Source: Deltaproteobacteria bacterium (lineage in GTDB: Bacteria; Desulfobacterota; Binatia; DP-6). Taken from it: a DNA stretch of 64,000 bases. Positions 44,444-64,000 of the stretch are shown one piece after another. The number at the start of each line of letters is the position of its first letter. Positions within the stretch are counted from its first letter, which is position 1. The stretch lies in the NCBI GenBank assembly GCA_005888095.1, contig VBKF01000101.1, forward strand, positions 543 through 64,542, given 5' to 3'. The translations under genes and the position numbers were made by a program. A model generated the notes under the pieces. The model was not told the DNA's origin. It made no database searches and saw only the letters and a program-made list of their open reading frames with translations.

Positions 44444-44516
44444 GCCCACGTAGCTCAGGCGGCAGAGCACTTCCTTGGTAAGGAAGAGGTCACCGGTTCG
44501 AATCCGGTCGTGGGCT
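44444..44516 (+). tRNA. tRNA-Thr (anticodon GGT)
   Basis: A 73-base cloverleaf: acceptor GCCCACG/CGTGGGC, anticodon loop TTGGTAA (GGT, reads ACC), T-loop TTCGAAT, discriminator T. It is followed directly by rpmG; the tufB gene found here in many bacteria is absent. Confidence 0.95.
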
Positions 44517-44532
44517 CCGCGGAGGGAGCCGC

Positions 44533-44685
44533 ATGCGCGATCTGATCACGCTCGTCTGCGACGGATGCAAGCGGAAGAACTACACCACGACGAAGAACAA
44601 GAAGCGTACGACGGACAAGCTCGCGCTCAAGAAGTTCTGCCCGGCGTGCCGCAGCCACACGGTCCACAAGGAGGGCAAGGTCTAG
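44533..44685 (+). CDS. rpmG: 50S ribosomal protein L33
   Basis: A 50-residue L33. It starts [24 protein letters not shown] and ends [19 protein letters not shown], with both CxxC pairs (zinc-binding type). GGAGGGAG lies five bases before ATG 44533. It sits between tRNA-Thr and tRNA-Trp, its standard position in the secE-nusG neighbourhood. Confidence 0.95.
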   Translation: MRDLITLVCDGCKRKNYTTTKNKKRTTDKLALKKFCPACRSHTVHKEGKV

Positions 44686-44711
44686 CGGACCGGGGTGCGC
44701 CCCGGCGTGCG

Positions 44712-44785
44712 GGGTCAGTAGCTCGAACGGCTAGAGCACCGGACTCCAAATCCGGGGGTTGCAGGTTCGAATCCTGCCTGACCCG
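44712..44785 (+). tRNA. tRNA-Trp (anticodon CCA)
   Basis: A 74-base cloverleaf: acceptor GGGTCAG/CTGACCC, anticodon loop CTCCAAA (CCA), T-loop TTCGAAT, discriminator G. Ten bases before secE. Confidence 0.95.
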
Positions 44786-44794
44786 TGAGATGCC

Positions 44795-45007
44795 ATGAAC
44801 GCCATCGAGTCGCTGAAGCAGCCCATCGCGCGGTCGCGGGAGTTCCTCGAGGAATGCTGGGCGGAGCTCAAGAAGGTGCACTGGCCGGCACGCAAGGAAA
44901 CCCAGGCGGCGACGATCGTGGTCATTATCGGCGTGGTCATCGTGGGACTGTACTTGGGGCTCGTCGACTTCCTGCTGTCCGTGATCATCCGACGGGCGCT
45001 GAGTTGA
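44795..45007 (+). CDS. secE: Preprotein translocase subunit SecE
   Basis: A 70-residue single-helix type SecE that clamps SecY in the Sec translocon. The cytosolic amphipathic helix ends in AELKKVHWPARKET, the diagnostic motif, followed by one transmembrane helix (TIVVIIGVVIVGLYLGLVDFLL). Its stop overlaps the nusG start (TGATG), so the two are coupled. Confidence 0.95.
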   Translation: MNAIESLKQPIARSREFLEECWAELKKVHWPARKETQAATIVVIIGVVIVGLYLGLVDFLLSVIIRRALS

Positions 45008-45558
45008 TGGCCGAGGAAGGGGGACGAAACTGGTACGTGGTGCACACGTACTCCGGCTACGAGCACAAGGTGAAGGCGGCGCTCGAGGAGCGCATCCGCT
45101 CGCTCGGGAAGCCCGATCTCTTCGGACCGATCCTGGTCCCCTCCGAGAAGGTCGTGGAGCTCGTGAAGGGGAAGAAGAAGACGTCGTCCCGCAAGTTCTT
45201 CCCCGGCTACATCCTGGTCAACATGAAGCTCAACAACGAGACCTGGCACATCGTCAAGTCGACGCCCAAGGTCACGGGCTTCCTCGGTGGGGGAATGGAC
45301 CCCAGCTCCATCCCGCCCATCTCGGAGGGGGAGGTGCGCGAGATCACGCACCAGATGGAGGAGGGGGCGGTCAAGCCGAAGCCGAAGGTGCTGTTCGAGC
45401 AGGGGGAGCAGGTGAAGGTGGTCGACGGTCCCTTCCAGGACTTCAACGGCGTCGTCGAGGAAGTGAAGCCGGACAAGGGAAAGCTCCGGGTGCTGATCAG
45501 CATTTTCGGACGTGCCACCCCCGTCGAGCTCGACTTCGTCCAGGTGGAGAAGGCGTGA
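45007..45558 (+). CDS. nusG: Transcription termination/antitermination factor NusG
   Basis: A 183-residue elongation factor that binds RNA polymerase and links it to Rho or the leading ribosome. The NGN domain begins NWYVVHTYSGYEHKVKAAL and contains FFPGYILVNM; the KOW domain has EQVKVVDGPFQDFNGVVEEV. ATG 45007 is fixed by the overlap with secE. Length is typical. Confidence 0.96.
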   Translation: MAEEGGRNWYVVHTYSGYEHKVKAALEERIRSLGKPDLFGPILVPSEKVVELVKGKKKTSSRKFFPGYILVNMKLNNETWHIVKSTPKVTGFLGGGMDPSSIPPISEGEVREITHQMEEGAVKPKPKVLFEQGEQVKVVDGPFQDFNGVVEEVKPDKGKLRVLISIFGRATPVELDFVQVEKA

Positions 45559-45573
45559 GGGAAGGCTGAACGG

Positions 45574-45996
45574 ATGGCGAAGAAGGTCATCGCGGAGATC
45601 AAGCTCCAGATTCCCGCCGGTCAGGCCAATCCCAGCCCGCCGGTCGGTCCGGCTCTCGGCCAGCGCGGCGTCAACATCATGGAGTTCTGCAAGGCCTTCA
45701 ACGCGCAGACCCAGGCGCAGGCCGGGCTCATCATCCCGGTCATCATTACCGTCTATGCCGACCGGTCGTTCACGTTCGTCACCAAGACCCCGCCGGCAGC
45801 CGTGCTGCTCAAGCGCGCGGCAGGCATCGAGAAGGGATCGGGCGAGACGGGTAAGAAGAAGGTGGGCCAGGTGACCCGGCAACAGCTGGAGGAGATCGCG
45901 CGGCTCAAGATGCCGGACCTCACTGCGGCCGACCTCGCGGCGGCCGTCCGGACCGTGGAAGGCACGGCCCGGAGCCTCGGGCTCGAGGTCGTGTAG
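45574..45996 (+). CDS. rplK: 50S ribosomal protein L11
   Basis: A 140-residue L11 of the GTPase-associated centre. It has the Pro-rich N-terminal [21 protein letters not shown] and the rRNA-binding C-terminal domain ([37 protein letters not shown]). Standard length; AAGG ribosome site upstream. First of rplK-rplA-rplJ-rplL. Confidence 0.97.
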   Translation: MAKKVIAEIKLQIPAGQANPSPPVGPALGQRGVNIMEFCKAFNAQTQAQAGLIIPVIITVYADRSFTFVTKTPPAAVLLKRAAGIEKGSGETGKKKVGQVTRQQLEEIARLKMPDLTAADLAAAVRTVEGTARSLGLEVV

Positions 45997-46019
45997 CGGA
46001 TTCGCAGGAGCGACGAGAC

Positions 46020-46730
46020 ATGGCAAAGAGAAGCAAGCGCTATCGGGCAGCGGCCGCCAAGATCGAGCGGACGCGCCGCTACTCCCTCGAAGAGGCGGTG
46101 CGGACCATCGCGGCGGGCGACGGTAAGGCCAAGTTCGACGAGACGGTGGAGCTCGCGGTCAAGCTCGGAGTGGATCCCCGCCAGGCAGACCAGAACGTGC
46201 GCGGCACCGTCGTTCTGCCGCACGGCACCGGCAAGACCGTCCGCGTGCTGGTCCTCGCCAAGGGCGAGAAGGCCAAGGAGGCCACCGAGGCCGGCGCCGA
46301 CCACGTCGGGGCCGACGACATCGTCAAGCGCATTCAGGACGAGCAGTGGCTCGAGTTCGACACCGCGATCGCCACGCCGGACATGATGGGCGCCGTCGGA
46401 AAGCTCGGCAAGATCCTCGGCCCACGCGGCCTCATGCCGAATCCGAAGGTGGGGACCGTGACCTTCGACGTCGGCAAGGCGGTGCGTGAGGCGAAAGCGG
46501 GCAAGGTCGAGTTCCGGGTCGAGAAGGCGGGCATCGTGCACGTGCCGATCGGCAAGCGAAGCTTCGGCGCCGAGCGGCTCCTCGAGAACGCCCACACCCT
46601 GCTGGCCAGCCTGATCCGCGCCAAGCCGGCCGCGGCCAAGGGCAACTACATGCAGAGCGTCGCGCTCTCGACCACCATGGGGCCCGCGGTACGCATCGAC
46701 CCGGTGGCGGCACGTGCGGCGGCGGCCTGA
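46020..46730 (+). CDS. rplA: 50S ribosomal protein L1
   Basis: A 236-residue L1 of the ribosomal stalk. Motifs include [23 protein letters not shown]-like start, [32 protein letters not shown] and the RNA-contact [20 protein letters not shown] ribosome site. rplJ follows after only nine bases, so the usual long L10 leader is absent. Confidence 0.97.
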   Translation: MAKRSKRYRAAAAKIERTRRYSLEEAVRTIAAGDGKAKFDETVELAVKLGVDPRQADQNVRGTVVLPHGTGKTVRVLVLAKGEKAKEATEAGADHVGADDIVKRIQDEQWLEFDTAIATPDMMGAVGKLGKILGPRGLMPNPKVGTVTFDVGKAVREAKAGKVEFRVEKAGIVHVPIGKRSFGAERLLENAHTLLASLIRAKPAAAKGNYMQSVALSTTMGPAVRIDPVAARAAAA

Positions 46731-46739
46731 GAGGACGCG

Positions 46740-47291
46740 ATGAAGCGGGCAGAGAAGGTGGAGGCGGTGCACGAGCTGGAGGGCGATCTTCGCCGCGCCA
46801 CCGTGGCGGTGCTCGCCGACTACCGCGGGCTGACGGCCGGGCAGATGAACCGTCTCCGCAAGGCGGTCCGCGAGGCCGACGGGCGATGCCGCGTCGCCAA
46901 GAACACCTTTGCCCGGCGCGCGGTCGACGCGTCGCGGCGGCCGTCGCTCGAGCCGTTGCTGCGCGGCCCGCTCGCCATGATCCTCGGCTTCCGCGACCCG
47001 GTGGCCATCGCCAAGCTGGCGGTCAAGTTCGCCGAGGAGCTGCCGAAGCTCGAGATCAAGGCCGCGATGCTCGGCGACCGGATCCTGCCGGCCGCCGAGG
47101 TGAAGGCGCTCGCGACGCTGCCGTCGCGGGAGGTCCTGCTCGCCCGGCTCCTCGGCTTGCTGCAGGCGCCCGCCACGCAGCTCGTGCGGACGCTCAACGA
47201 GCCGGCAGCCCGCCTCGCCCGCCTGGTGGACGCGCTCGCCAAGCGAGCCGGTCACGAGGCGCCGGCCCCTGCCGGCGAGCCAGAAGAGTGA
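46740..47291 (+). CDS. rplJ: 50S ribosomal protein L10
   Basis: A 183-residue L10, the base of the L7/L12 stalk. It carries VAVLADYRGLTAGQMNRLRKAVREA, RVAKNTFARRAV and the C-terminal L12-binding helix. Length is slightly longer than E. coli because of a Pro/Ala/Glu tail (KRAGHEAPAPAGEPEE). GAGAGGA lies five bases before the start, in the nine-base gap after rplA. Confidence 0.96.
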   Translation: MKRAEKVEAVHELEGDLRRATVAVLADYRGLTAGQMNRLRKAVREADGRCRVAKNTFARRAVDASRRPSLEPLLRGPLAMILGFRDPVAIAKLAVKFAEELPKLEIKAAMLGDRILPAAEVKALATLPSREVLLARLLGLLQAPATQLVRTLNEPAARLARLVDALAKRAGHEAPAPAGEPEE

Positions 47292-47324
47292 AGGGTTTTC
47301 CAACCCGGAAGGAGTGGTGATTCG

Positions 47325-47711
47325 ATGGAAGTGACGCGCGAGCAGGTGAAGGATTTCCTGAAGAACATGAGCCTCCTCGACGCCTCAGCGCTCGTGAAGG
47401 AGCTGGAGGCCGAGCTCGGGGTCTCGGCCGCGGCGCCGATCGCCGTTGCGGCGGCAGGTCCGGCGGCCGGCGGCGGCGCCGCGGCGGCGGCGCCCGAGAA
47501 GGAGGACTTCACGGTCGTCCTCGCGGGCGGCGGTGAGAAGAAGATTCAGGTGATCAAGGTGGTGCGCGAGCTCACGGGGCTCGGCCTCAAGGAGGCGAAG
47601 GACCTGGTCGACGGCGCGCCCAAGCCGCTCAAGGAGGGCGTGCCGAAAGCCGAGGCCGAGGCGATCAAGAAGAAGATCGAGGAGGCCGGCGGCACCGTCG
47701 AGCTCAAGTAG
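47325..47711 (+). CDS. rplL: 50S ribosomal protein L7/L12
   Basis: A 128-residue stalk protein. The N-terminal dimer domain ([22 protein letters not shown]) is joined by an Ala/Gly hinge to the factor-binding domain ([43 protein letters not shown]). GGAAGGAG is a strong ribosome site, fitting its need for multiple copies per ribosome. Confidence 0.97.
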   Translation: MEVTREQVKDFLKNMSLLDASALVKELEAELGVSAAAPIAVAAAGPAAGGGAAAAAPEKEDFTVVLAGGGEKKIQVIKVVRELTGLGLKEAKDLVDGAPKPLKEGVPKAEAEAIKKKIEEAGGTVELK

Positions 47712-47747
47712 AGTGACACCCGTGGGGAGTTCAGTGGAGACGTATCG

Positions 47748-51887
<4,140 letters not shown>

Positions 51888-51891
51888 TCCG

Positions 51892-56055
<4,164 letters not shown>

Positions 56056-56067
56056 TGCGGCAAAACG

Positions 56068-56096
56068 TTGACAGTCGGGGGTTCGGCCCATAGGAT
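56068..56096 (+). promoter_or_regulatory. str operon (rpsL) promoter
   Basis: TTGACA (56068-56073), 17-base spacer, TAGGAT (56091-56096). Initiation is expected near 56103, only about nine bases before the rpsL ATG at 56112, where no ribosome-binding site is visible, so the message would be nearly leaderless. Confidence 0.7.
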
Positions 56097-56111
56097 CGCA
56101 CATTTCGCCCG

Positions 56112-56483
56112 ATGCCGACCATCAACCAGCTCGTGAAGCGAGGGCGCGCCATGAAGCGCGCCAAGCAAGCGGCGCCCGCCCTGCAAGGGTCGCCGCAGAA
56201 GCGGGGCGTGTGCACGCGCGTCTACACGCAGACCCCGAAGAAGCCGAACTCCGCCCTGCGCAAGGTGGCGCGCGTCCGCCTGACCAACGGTATCGAGGTG
56301 ACCTCCTACATCCCCGGCGTCGGTCACAACCTGCAGGAGCACTCGGTGGTCCTCATCCGCGGGGGGCGGGTGAAGGACCTGCCCGGGGTTCGCTATCACA
56401 TCATCCGCGGGACCCTCGACTCGATCGGCGTCCAGGATCGACGTCAGGGCCGCTCGAAGTACGGAGCGAAAAGACCGAAGTGA
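56112..56483 (+). CDS. rpsL: 30S ribosomal protein S12
   Basis: A 123-residue S12 of the decoding centre. It begins [22 protein letters not shown] and carries [19 protein letters not shown], with the Lys positions where streptomycin-resistance changes occur in other bacteria, and [20 protein letters not shown]. The sequence looks streptomycin-sensitive type. First gene of rpsL-rpsG-fusA-tuf. Confidence 0.97.
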   Translation: MPTINQLVKRGRAMKRAKQAAPALQGSPQKRGVCTRVYTQTPKKPNSALRKVARVRLTNGIEVTSYIPGVGHNLQEHSVVLIRGGRVKDLPGVRYHIIRGTLDSIGVQDRRQGRSKYGAKRPK

Positions 56484-56548
56484 GGACGGCGGTCCTCGGG
56501 CCGGCGCCGCAGGGTTGCGGCTCCGGTCCCTGGCCGCGTGTGCACTGA

Positions 56549-57025
<477 letters not shown>

Positions 57026-57040
57026 TCGGTGCCACCGGCC

Positions 57041-59146
<2,106 letters not shown>

Positions 59147-59170
59147 GAGCGCGACGGAGGGAACACCGCC

Positions 59171-60361
<1,191 letters not shown>

Positions 60362-60368
60362 ACGCGAC

Positions 60369-60677
60369 GTGAACGAGAAGATCCGCATCCGCTTGAAGGC
60401 GTACGATCACCGGTTGCTCGACCAGTCGGTGCGCGAGATCGTGGAGACCGTGCGCCGGACGGGCGGACGGGTTGCAGGGCCGATCCCGTTGCCGACGCAC
60501 ATCGAGCGCTTCACGGTGAACCGCTCGCCGCACGTCGACAAGAAGTCACGCGAGCAATTCGAGATCCGCACCCACAAGCGGCTGCTCGACATCCTCGAGC
60601 CCACGCAGCAGACCATCGACGCACTCGGCAAGCTCGACCTGGCTGCCGGGGTCGACGTGGAGATCAAGCTGCAGTAG
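60369..60677 (+). CDS. rpsJ: 30S ribosomal protein S10
   Basis: A 102-residue S10 (NusE). It begins [30 protein letters not shown] and contains [32 protein letters not shown] 60369 lies seven bases after tuf, joining the str and S10 clusters into one run. Confidence 0.97.
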   Translation: MNEKIRIRLKAYDHRLLDQSVREIVETVRRTGGRVAGPIPLPTHIERFTVNRSPHVDKKSREQFEIRTHKRLLDILEPTQQTIDALGKLDLAAGVDVEIKLQ

Positions 60678-60679
60678 CC

Positions 60680-61327
60680 ATGGCGCTCCCAGGTCTCATC
60701 GGACGGAAGCTCGGCATGACGCAGGTGTATACCGCCCAGGGCATCCTCGTGCCGGTCACCGTCCTCCAGGCGGGCCCGTGTACGGTGGTCGCCACCCGCC
60801 AGCCCGAGCGCGACGGCTACGCCGCCGCCCAGCTCGGCTTCGGCTCTGCCAAGACGGGGCGGCTGTCGAAGCCCGTGCAAGGCCAGTTCAAGAAGGCGGG
60901 GACCGGCGCCTTCGCCGTGCTGCGCGAGTTCCGGCTCGCGGGCGAAGAGGCGCCCGCGGTCGGCGCCGAGGTTCGGGTCGGCGACGTCTTCAAGCCGGGC
61001 GAGGTGGTGCATGTCGCCGGCGTCACCAAGGGCCGCGGCACCGCCGGCGTCATGAAGCGACACAACTTCGCGGGCTTCCCGGGCTCGCACGGGACGCACG
61101 AGTACTTCCGGCACGGGGGCTCGATCGGCAACCGCTCCTTCCCGGGTCGCATCTTCAAGGGCAAGCGCATGGCCGGCCGCTACGGCGCGGAGCGGGTGAC
61201 GACCCGGAACCTCGAGGTCGTCGCCGTGCGGCCGGACGAGAACCTCCTGCTCGTCCGTGGTGCCGTGCCGGGCGCCCGCCACGGCACCGTCGTGATCCAC
61301 AAGCCCGCGTCGGAGGCGCGCCGATGA
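60680..61327 (+). CDS. rplC: 50S ribosomal protein L3
   Basis: A 215-residue L3. It has [13 protein letters not shown], the loop reaching the peptidyl-transferase centre (RGGSIGN-like [27 protein letters not shown]) and VTTRNLEVV. It overlaps rplD by ATGA (61324-61327). Confidence 0.97.
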   Translation: MALPGLIGRKLGMTQVYTAQGILVPVTVLQAGPCTVVATRQPERDGYAAAQLGFGSAKTGRLSKPVQGQFKKAGTGAFAVLREFRLAGEEAPAVGAEVRVGDVFKPGEVVHVAGVTKGRGTAGVMKRHNFAGFPGSHGTHEYFRHGGSIGNRSFPGRIFKGKRMAGRYGAERVTTRNLEVVAVRPDENLLLVRGAVPGARHGTVVIHKPASEARR

Positions 61328-61986
61328 GCCCGGAGACCGTGAGCCTGCCGGTGCTGTCGCAGGCGCGCGAGCGCGTCGGTGAGGTGAGCGTCCCCGCAAC
61401 GGTCATCGCCGGTCCGGTGCGCGAGGCCCTTCTCCACGAGGCGGTGCGCAGCCAGCTGGCTGGCCGGCGCGCCGGTACGGCCGCGACCAAGACCCGCGGG
61501 CTGGTCAGCGGCGGCGGCAAGAAGCCGTGGCGCCAGAAGGGCACCGGACGGGCCCGCGCCGGCAGCATCCGCTCACCGCTCTGGGCGGGCGGCGGCACGA
61601 TCTTCGGCCCGCAGCCGCGTGACTACACCTACCGGCTGCCCAAGTCCGCACGCCAGGCGGCGCTCCGTGCGGCGCTGGCAGCGCGCCACGCGGCGGGCAA
61701 GCTGCTCGTGGTCGACGGGCTCAGCCTGCCGGCCGCGAAGACGAAGCACATGGTCGAGTGCCTGGCCGGGCTCGGGCTCGCCGAGGCACCGAGCGTGCTC
61801 GTCGTGCTCGGTGCGGCGGACGAGACCATCATGCGTGCCGCGCGCAACCTGCCCCGGGTGAAGGTGCTCCGCGCCGGCGGACTCAACGTCTACGACGTCC
61901 TCGGCCACGTCGAGATCGTCTTCACCCGCCCGGCGCTCGAGCAGGTGGCGAGCCGGCTCGCCGCGCCGGAGGTCACGGCGTCATGA
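61324..61986 (+). CDS. rplD: 50S ribosomal protein L4
   Basis: A 220-residue L4. The exit-tunnel loop [35 protein letters not shown] is intact. ATG 61324 is fixed by the overlap with rplC; the long frame to the left is not part of it. It overlaps rplW by four bases. Confidence 0.96.
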   Translation: MSPETVSLPVLSQARERVGEVSVPATVIAGPVREALLHEAVRSQLAGRRAGTAATKTRGLVSGGGKKPWRQKGTGRARAGSIRSPLWAGGGTIFGPQPRDYTYRLPKSARQAALRAALAARHAAGKLLVVDGLSLPAAKTKHMVECLAGLGLAEAPSVLVVLGAADETIMRAARNLPRVKVLRAGGLNVYDVLGHVEIVFTRPALEQVASRLAAPEVTAS

Positions 61987-62270
61987 ACCCCGCCGAGGTC
62001 GTGCAGGGTCCGGTGATCACCGAGAAGGGCACGCTGGTGAACGAGATCGGCAACCAGGTCGTGTTCCGCGTCCACCCCCGCGCCAACAAGGTGGAGATCC
62101 GACACGCCGTCGAGACGCTCTTCAAGGTCAAGGTGGAGAAGGTGCGGACGTCCCGCCTGCTCGGCAAGGCGCGGCGCGTGGGCCGCCATCTCGGCCGGCG
62201 CCCGAACTGGAAGAAGGCCTACGTGACGCTCGCCGAGGGCAGCCGCATCGACTTCTTCGAGGGAGCCTGA
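61983..62270 (+). CDS. rplW: 50S ribosomal protein L23
   Basis: A 95-residue L23, the trigger-factor and SRP docking protein at the exit tunnel. Motifs: [47 protein letters not shown] and the basic tail [16 protein letters not shown]. Overlaps the rplD stop (ATGA). Confidence 0.96.
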   Translation: MNPAEVVQGPVITEKGTLVNEIGNQVVFRVHPRANKVEIRHAVETLFKVKVEKVRTSRLLGKARRVGRHLGRRPNWKKAYVTLAEGSRIDFFEGA

Positions 62271-62273
62271 GGG

Positions 62274-63098
62274 ATGCCCACCGTTCAGTTCAGGCCGACG
62301 TCGCCCGGTCGCCGCTTCCAGACGGGTCCCGACTTCAACGAGATCACCAAGGAGGCGCCGGAGCCCTCGCTCACCGCGCCGCTGCGCAAGTCGGGCGGCC
62401 GCAACAACCTCGGCCGCATGACGATCCGGCATCGGGGCGGGGGGCACAAACGCCTCTACCGGCTCGTGGACTTCAAGCGCGACAAGGAGAGCGTGCCGGC
62501 CAGGGTGGCGGCCATCGAGTACGACCCCAATCGCTCGGCGCGGATCGCGCTCCTGCACTACGCGGACGGCGAGAAGCGCTACATTCTGGCGCCGGTCGGG
62601 CTCGGCGTCGGCGACAAGGTCGAGGCGGGCCCGAAGGCGGACATCAAGCCGGGCAACAGCCTGCCGCTGGCGAACATCCCGCTCGGCACGACGGTGCACA
62701 ACGTCGAGTTCCGCGAGGGCCGCGGGGGACAGCTCGGGCGCAGCGCCGGGTCCGGCATCCAGCTGATGGCAAAGGAAGGCGACTACGCGCTGCTCAAGCT
62801 CCCCTCGGGGGAGCTGAGACGCGTGCGACTCGCCTGCCGGGCGACGATCGGGCAGGTCGGCAACCTCGAGCACGAGAACATCTCGTTCGGGAAGGCCGGC
62901 CGGATCCGCTGGCTCGGGCGGCGGTCCAGTGTGCGCGGGATCGCCATGAACCCGGTCGACCATCCGCACGGCGGCGGCGAGGGACGCTCCAAGGGCAATC
63001 ACCCCCAGACGCCGTGGGGCAAGCCGACCAAGGGCTACAAGACACGCCACAACAAGCGCACGGACCGCTGGATCCTCCAGCGGCGGAAGACAAAGTAG
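62274..63098 (+). CDS. rplB: 50S ribosomal protein L2
   Basis: A 274-residue L2. Core motifs [50 protein letters not shown] and the conserved C-terminal [25 protein letters not shown] (with the peptidyl-transferase-proximal His) are complete. Confidence 0.98.
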   Translation: MPTVQFRPTSPGRRFQTGPDFNEITKEAPEPSLTAPLRKSGGRNNLGRMTIRHRGGGHKRLYRLVDFKRDKESVPARVAAIEYDPNRSARIALLHYADGEKRYILAPVGLGVGDKVEAGPKADIKPGNSLPLANIPLGTTVHNVEFREGRGGQLGRSAGSGIQLMAKEGDYALLKLPSGELRRVRLACRATIGQVGNLEHENISFGKAGRIRWLGRRSSVRGIAMNPVDHPHGGGEGRSKGNHPQTPWGKPTKGYKTRHNKRTDRWILQRRKTK

Positions 63099-63109
63099 CG
63101 GAGGGAGGC

Positions 63110-63445
63110 GTGGCACGGTCGGTCAAGAAGGGCCCGTTCGTCGACGCACACCTCATGAAGAAGGTGCGCGCGATGCTCGAGTCGGGCGAGAAGCGGGTGG
63201 TGAAGACGTGGTCGCGCCGTTCGACGATCACGCCGGACATGCTGGGCTTCACCTTCGCCGTGCACAACGGACGGAAATTCATCCCCGTGTTCATCACCGA
63301 GAACGCGGTCGGGCACAAGCTCGGCGAGTTCGCGCCGACGCGCACGTTCCACGGACATTCGGGCGATCGAAAGGGCAAGGTCGAGGGCGCCGCCGCGGCC
63401 CCCGCGGCGCCGGCCGCGCCCCGCAAAGCGCCGGGGGCTGCGTGA
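63110..63445 (+). CDS. rpsS: 30S ribosomal protein S19
   Basis: A 111-residue S19. It begins [22 protein letters not shown] and contains [33 protein letters not shown]. After the usual end it carries an extra Ala/Pro-rich tail of about 18 residues not found in E. coli S19. GTG 63110 has GGAGG just upstream. The stop overlaps rplV (TGATG). Confidence 0.95.
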   Translation: MARSVKKGPFVDAHLMKKVRAMLESGEKRVVKTWSRRSTITPDMLGFTFAVHNGRKFIPVFITENAVGHKLGEFAPTRTFHGHSGDRKGKVEGAAAAPAAPAAPRKAPGAA

Positions 63446-63795
63446 TGGAGGCGCGCGCGCAGAGCCGCTTCATGCGGATCACCGCGCAGAAGGCGCGGCT
63501 CGTCGTCGACCTGATCCGAGGCAAGCCGGTCGAGCGGGCACTCAGCCTCCTCGAGTATACGCCCAAGCGGGGGGCACGGCTCGTCGCCAAGACGCTCCGC
63601 TCCGCGGTCGCGAACGCGGAGAGCACCCAGCGCGTCGACATCGACCAGCTCTACGTGAAGCGCGCCTTCGTCGACGAAGGACCGACGGCGAAGCGCTTCC
63701 TCCCGCGCGCGCACGGCCGCGCCACCAAGGTCTTCAAGCGGACGAGCCACATCACCGTGGTCGTCGACGAACGTCCGAAGGGCGGGGAGGCATAG
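63445..63795 (+). CDS. rplV: 50S ribosomal protein L22
   Basis: A 116-residue L22 lining the exit tunnel. Motifs: [26 protein letters not shown] and the tunnel hairpin [29 protein letters not shown] (hairpin tip near residues 85-95). ATG 63445 overlaps the rpsS stop. Confidence 0.96.
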   Translation: MEARAQSRFMRITAQKARLVVDLIRGKPVERALSLLEYTPKRGARLVAKTLRSAVANAESTQRVDIDQLYVKRAFVDEGPTAKRFLPRAHGRATKVFKRTSHITVVVDERPKGGEA

Positions 63796-63796
63796 C

Positions 63797-64000
63797 GTGG
63801 GTCAGAAAGTCCATCCCAAGGGCTTCCGTCTCGGCGTCATCGAGAACTGGGACTCGCGCTGGTTCGCGCGCCGCGACTACGCGGACCTCCTGCACGAGGA
63901 CATCAAGGTCCGGAACTTCTTGAAGAAGCGCCTCTATCATGCGGGGGTCTCGAAGATCGAGATCGAGCGCGCGGCGAACAAGGCGAAGATGAACATCCAC
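63797..64000 (+). CDS. rpsC: 30S ribosomal protein S3 (5' part)
   Basis: The first 68 codons of S3; the rest lies beyond the window. [46 protein letters not shown] is the standard S3 start. GTG 63797 lies one base after the rplV stop, preceded by GGGGAGG. Confidence 0.95.
   Translation, partial: MGQKVHPKGFRLGVIENWDSRWFARRDYADLLHEDIKVRNFLKKRLYHAGVSKIEIERAANKAKMNIH

Overview
The window is a chromosomal segment of a high-G+C Gram-negative bacterium. The outer-membrane assembly pair TamA/TamB, the LPS-export permeases LptF/LptG, an RND efflux pump and YqgE together imply a diderm cell with LPS. Gene content and order (tig-clpP-clpX-lon-hup; tRNA cluster-rpmG-secE-nusG-rplKAJL-rpoBC-str-S10) fit a proteobacterial or deltaproteobacteria-like lineage (Myxococcota, Desulfobacterota or Binatota type). 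That placement is inference: no rRNA gene lies in the window. All genes look intact except the integrase and rpsC, which are cut by the window edges.

Layout. 1-382 is the 3' end of a tyrosine recombinase pointing at the 3' end of a tRNA-Glu gene (489-563), so an integrated element probably lies to the left. 675-10731 holds a glycosyltransferase, an MFS exporter, a large secreted FecR/WxP-repeat protein, a small membrane protein, and a TetR-MFP-RND efflux operon with a perfect operator palindrome. 10797-18960 holds yqgE, an RRM protein, thiD, pgl and the coupled tamA-tamB pair. 19085-27426 is accessory: TetR plus carotenoid oxygenase, a Cys-rich secreted protein, a VOC protein, an HtrA protease, MarR coupled to a ClC channel, and a zinc-ribbon protein. 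27484-31847 holds a secreted Cys-rich protein built on eleven 165-bp in-register tandem repeats, divergent from a membrane-anchored Ig/PKD-like protein.

From 31925 onward the content is housekeeping. It starts with tRNA-Leu, then the protein-quality-control block tig-clpP-clpX-lon-hup, tRNA-Val, tRNA-Asp, rplM-rpsI and argC, with lptF-lptG convergent to argC, then rlmB. A five-tRNA cluster with rpmG follows, then secE-nusG-rplK-rplA-rplJ-rplL-rpoB-rpoC, rpsL-rpsG-fusA-tuf, and rpsJ-rplC-rplD-rplW-rplB-rpsS-rplV-rpsC, which runs off the end.

The least explained features are: (i) a paired GC-rich hairpin repeat present twice between argC and lptG and twice inside the tRNA cluster; (ii) the exact-length 165-bp coding repeat array; (iii) an lptF reading frame with no canonical start codon at its homologous N-terminus; (iv) several promoters whose predicted transcription start falls at or within about 10 nt of the start codon (marR, tetR, rpsL), suggesting leaderless translation. 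I found no CRISPR array, IS element or defence or biosynthetic system. No gap between genes exceeds 300 bases.
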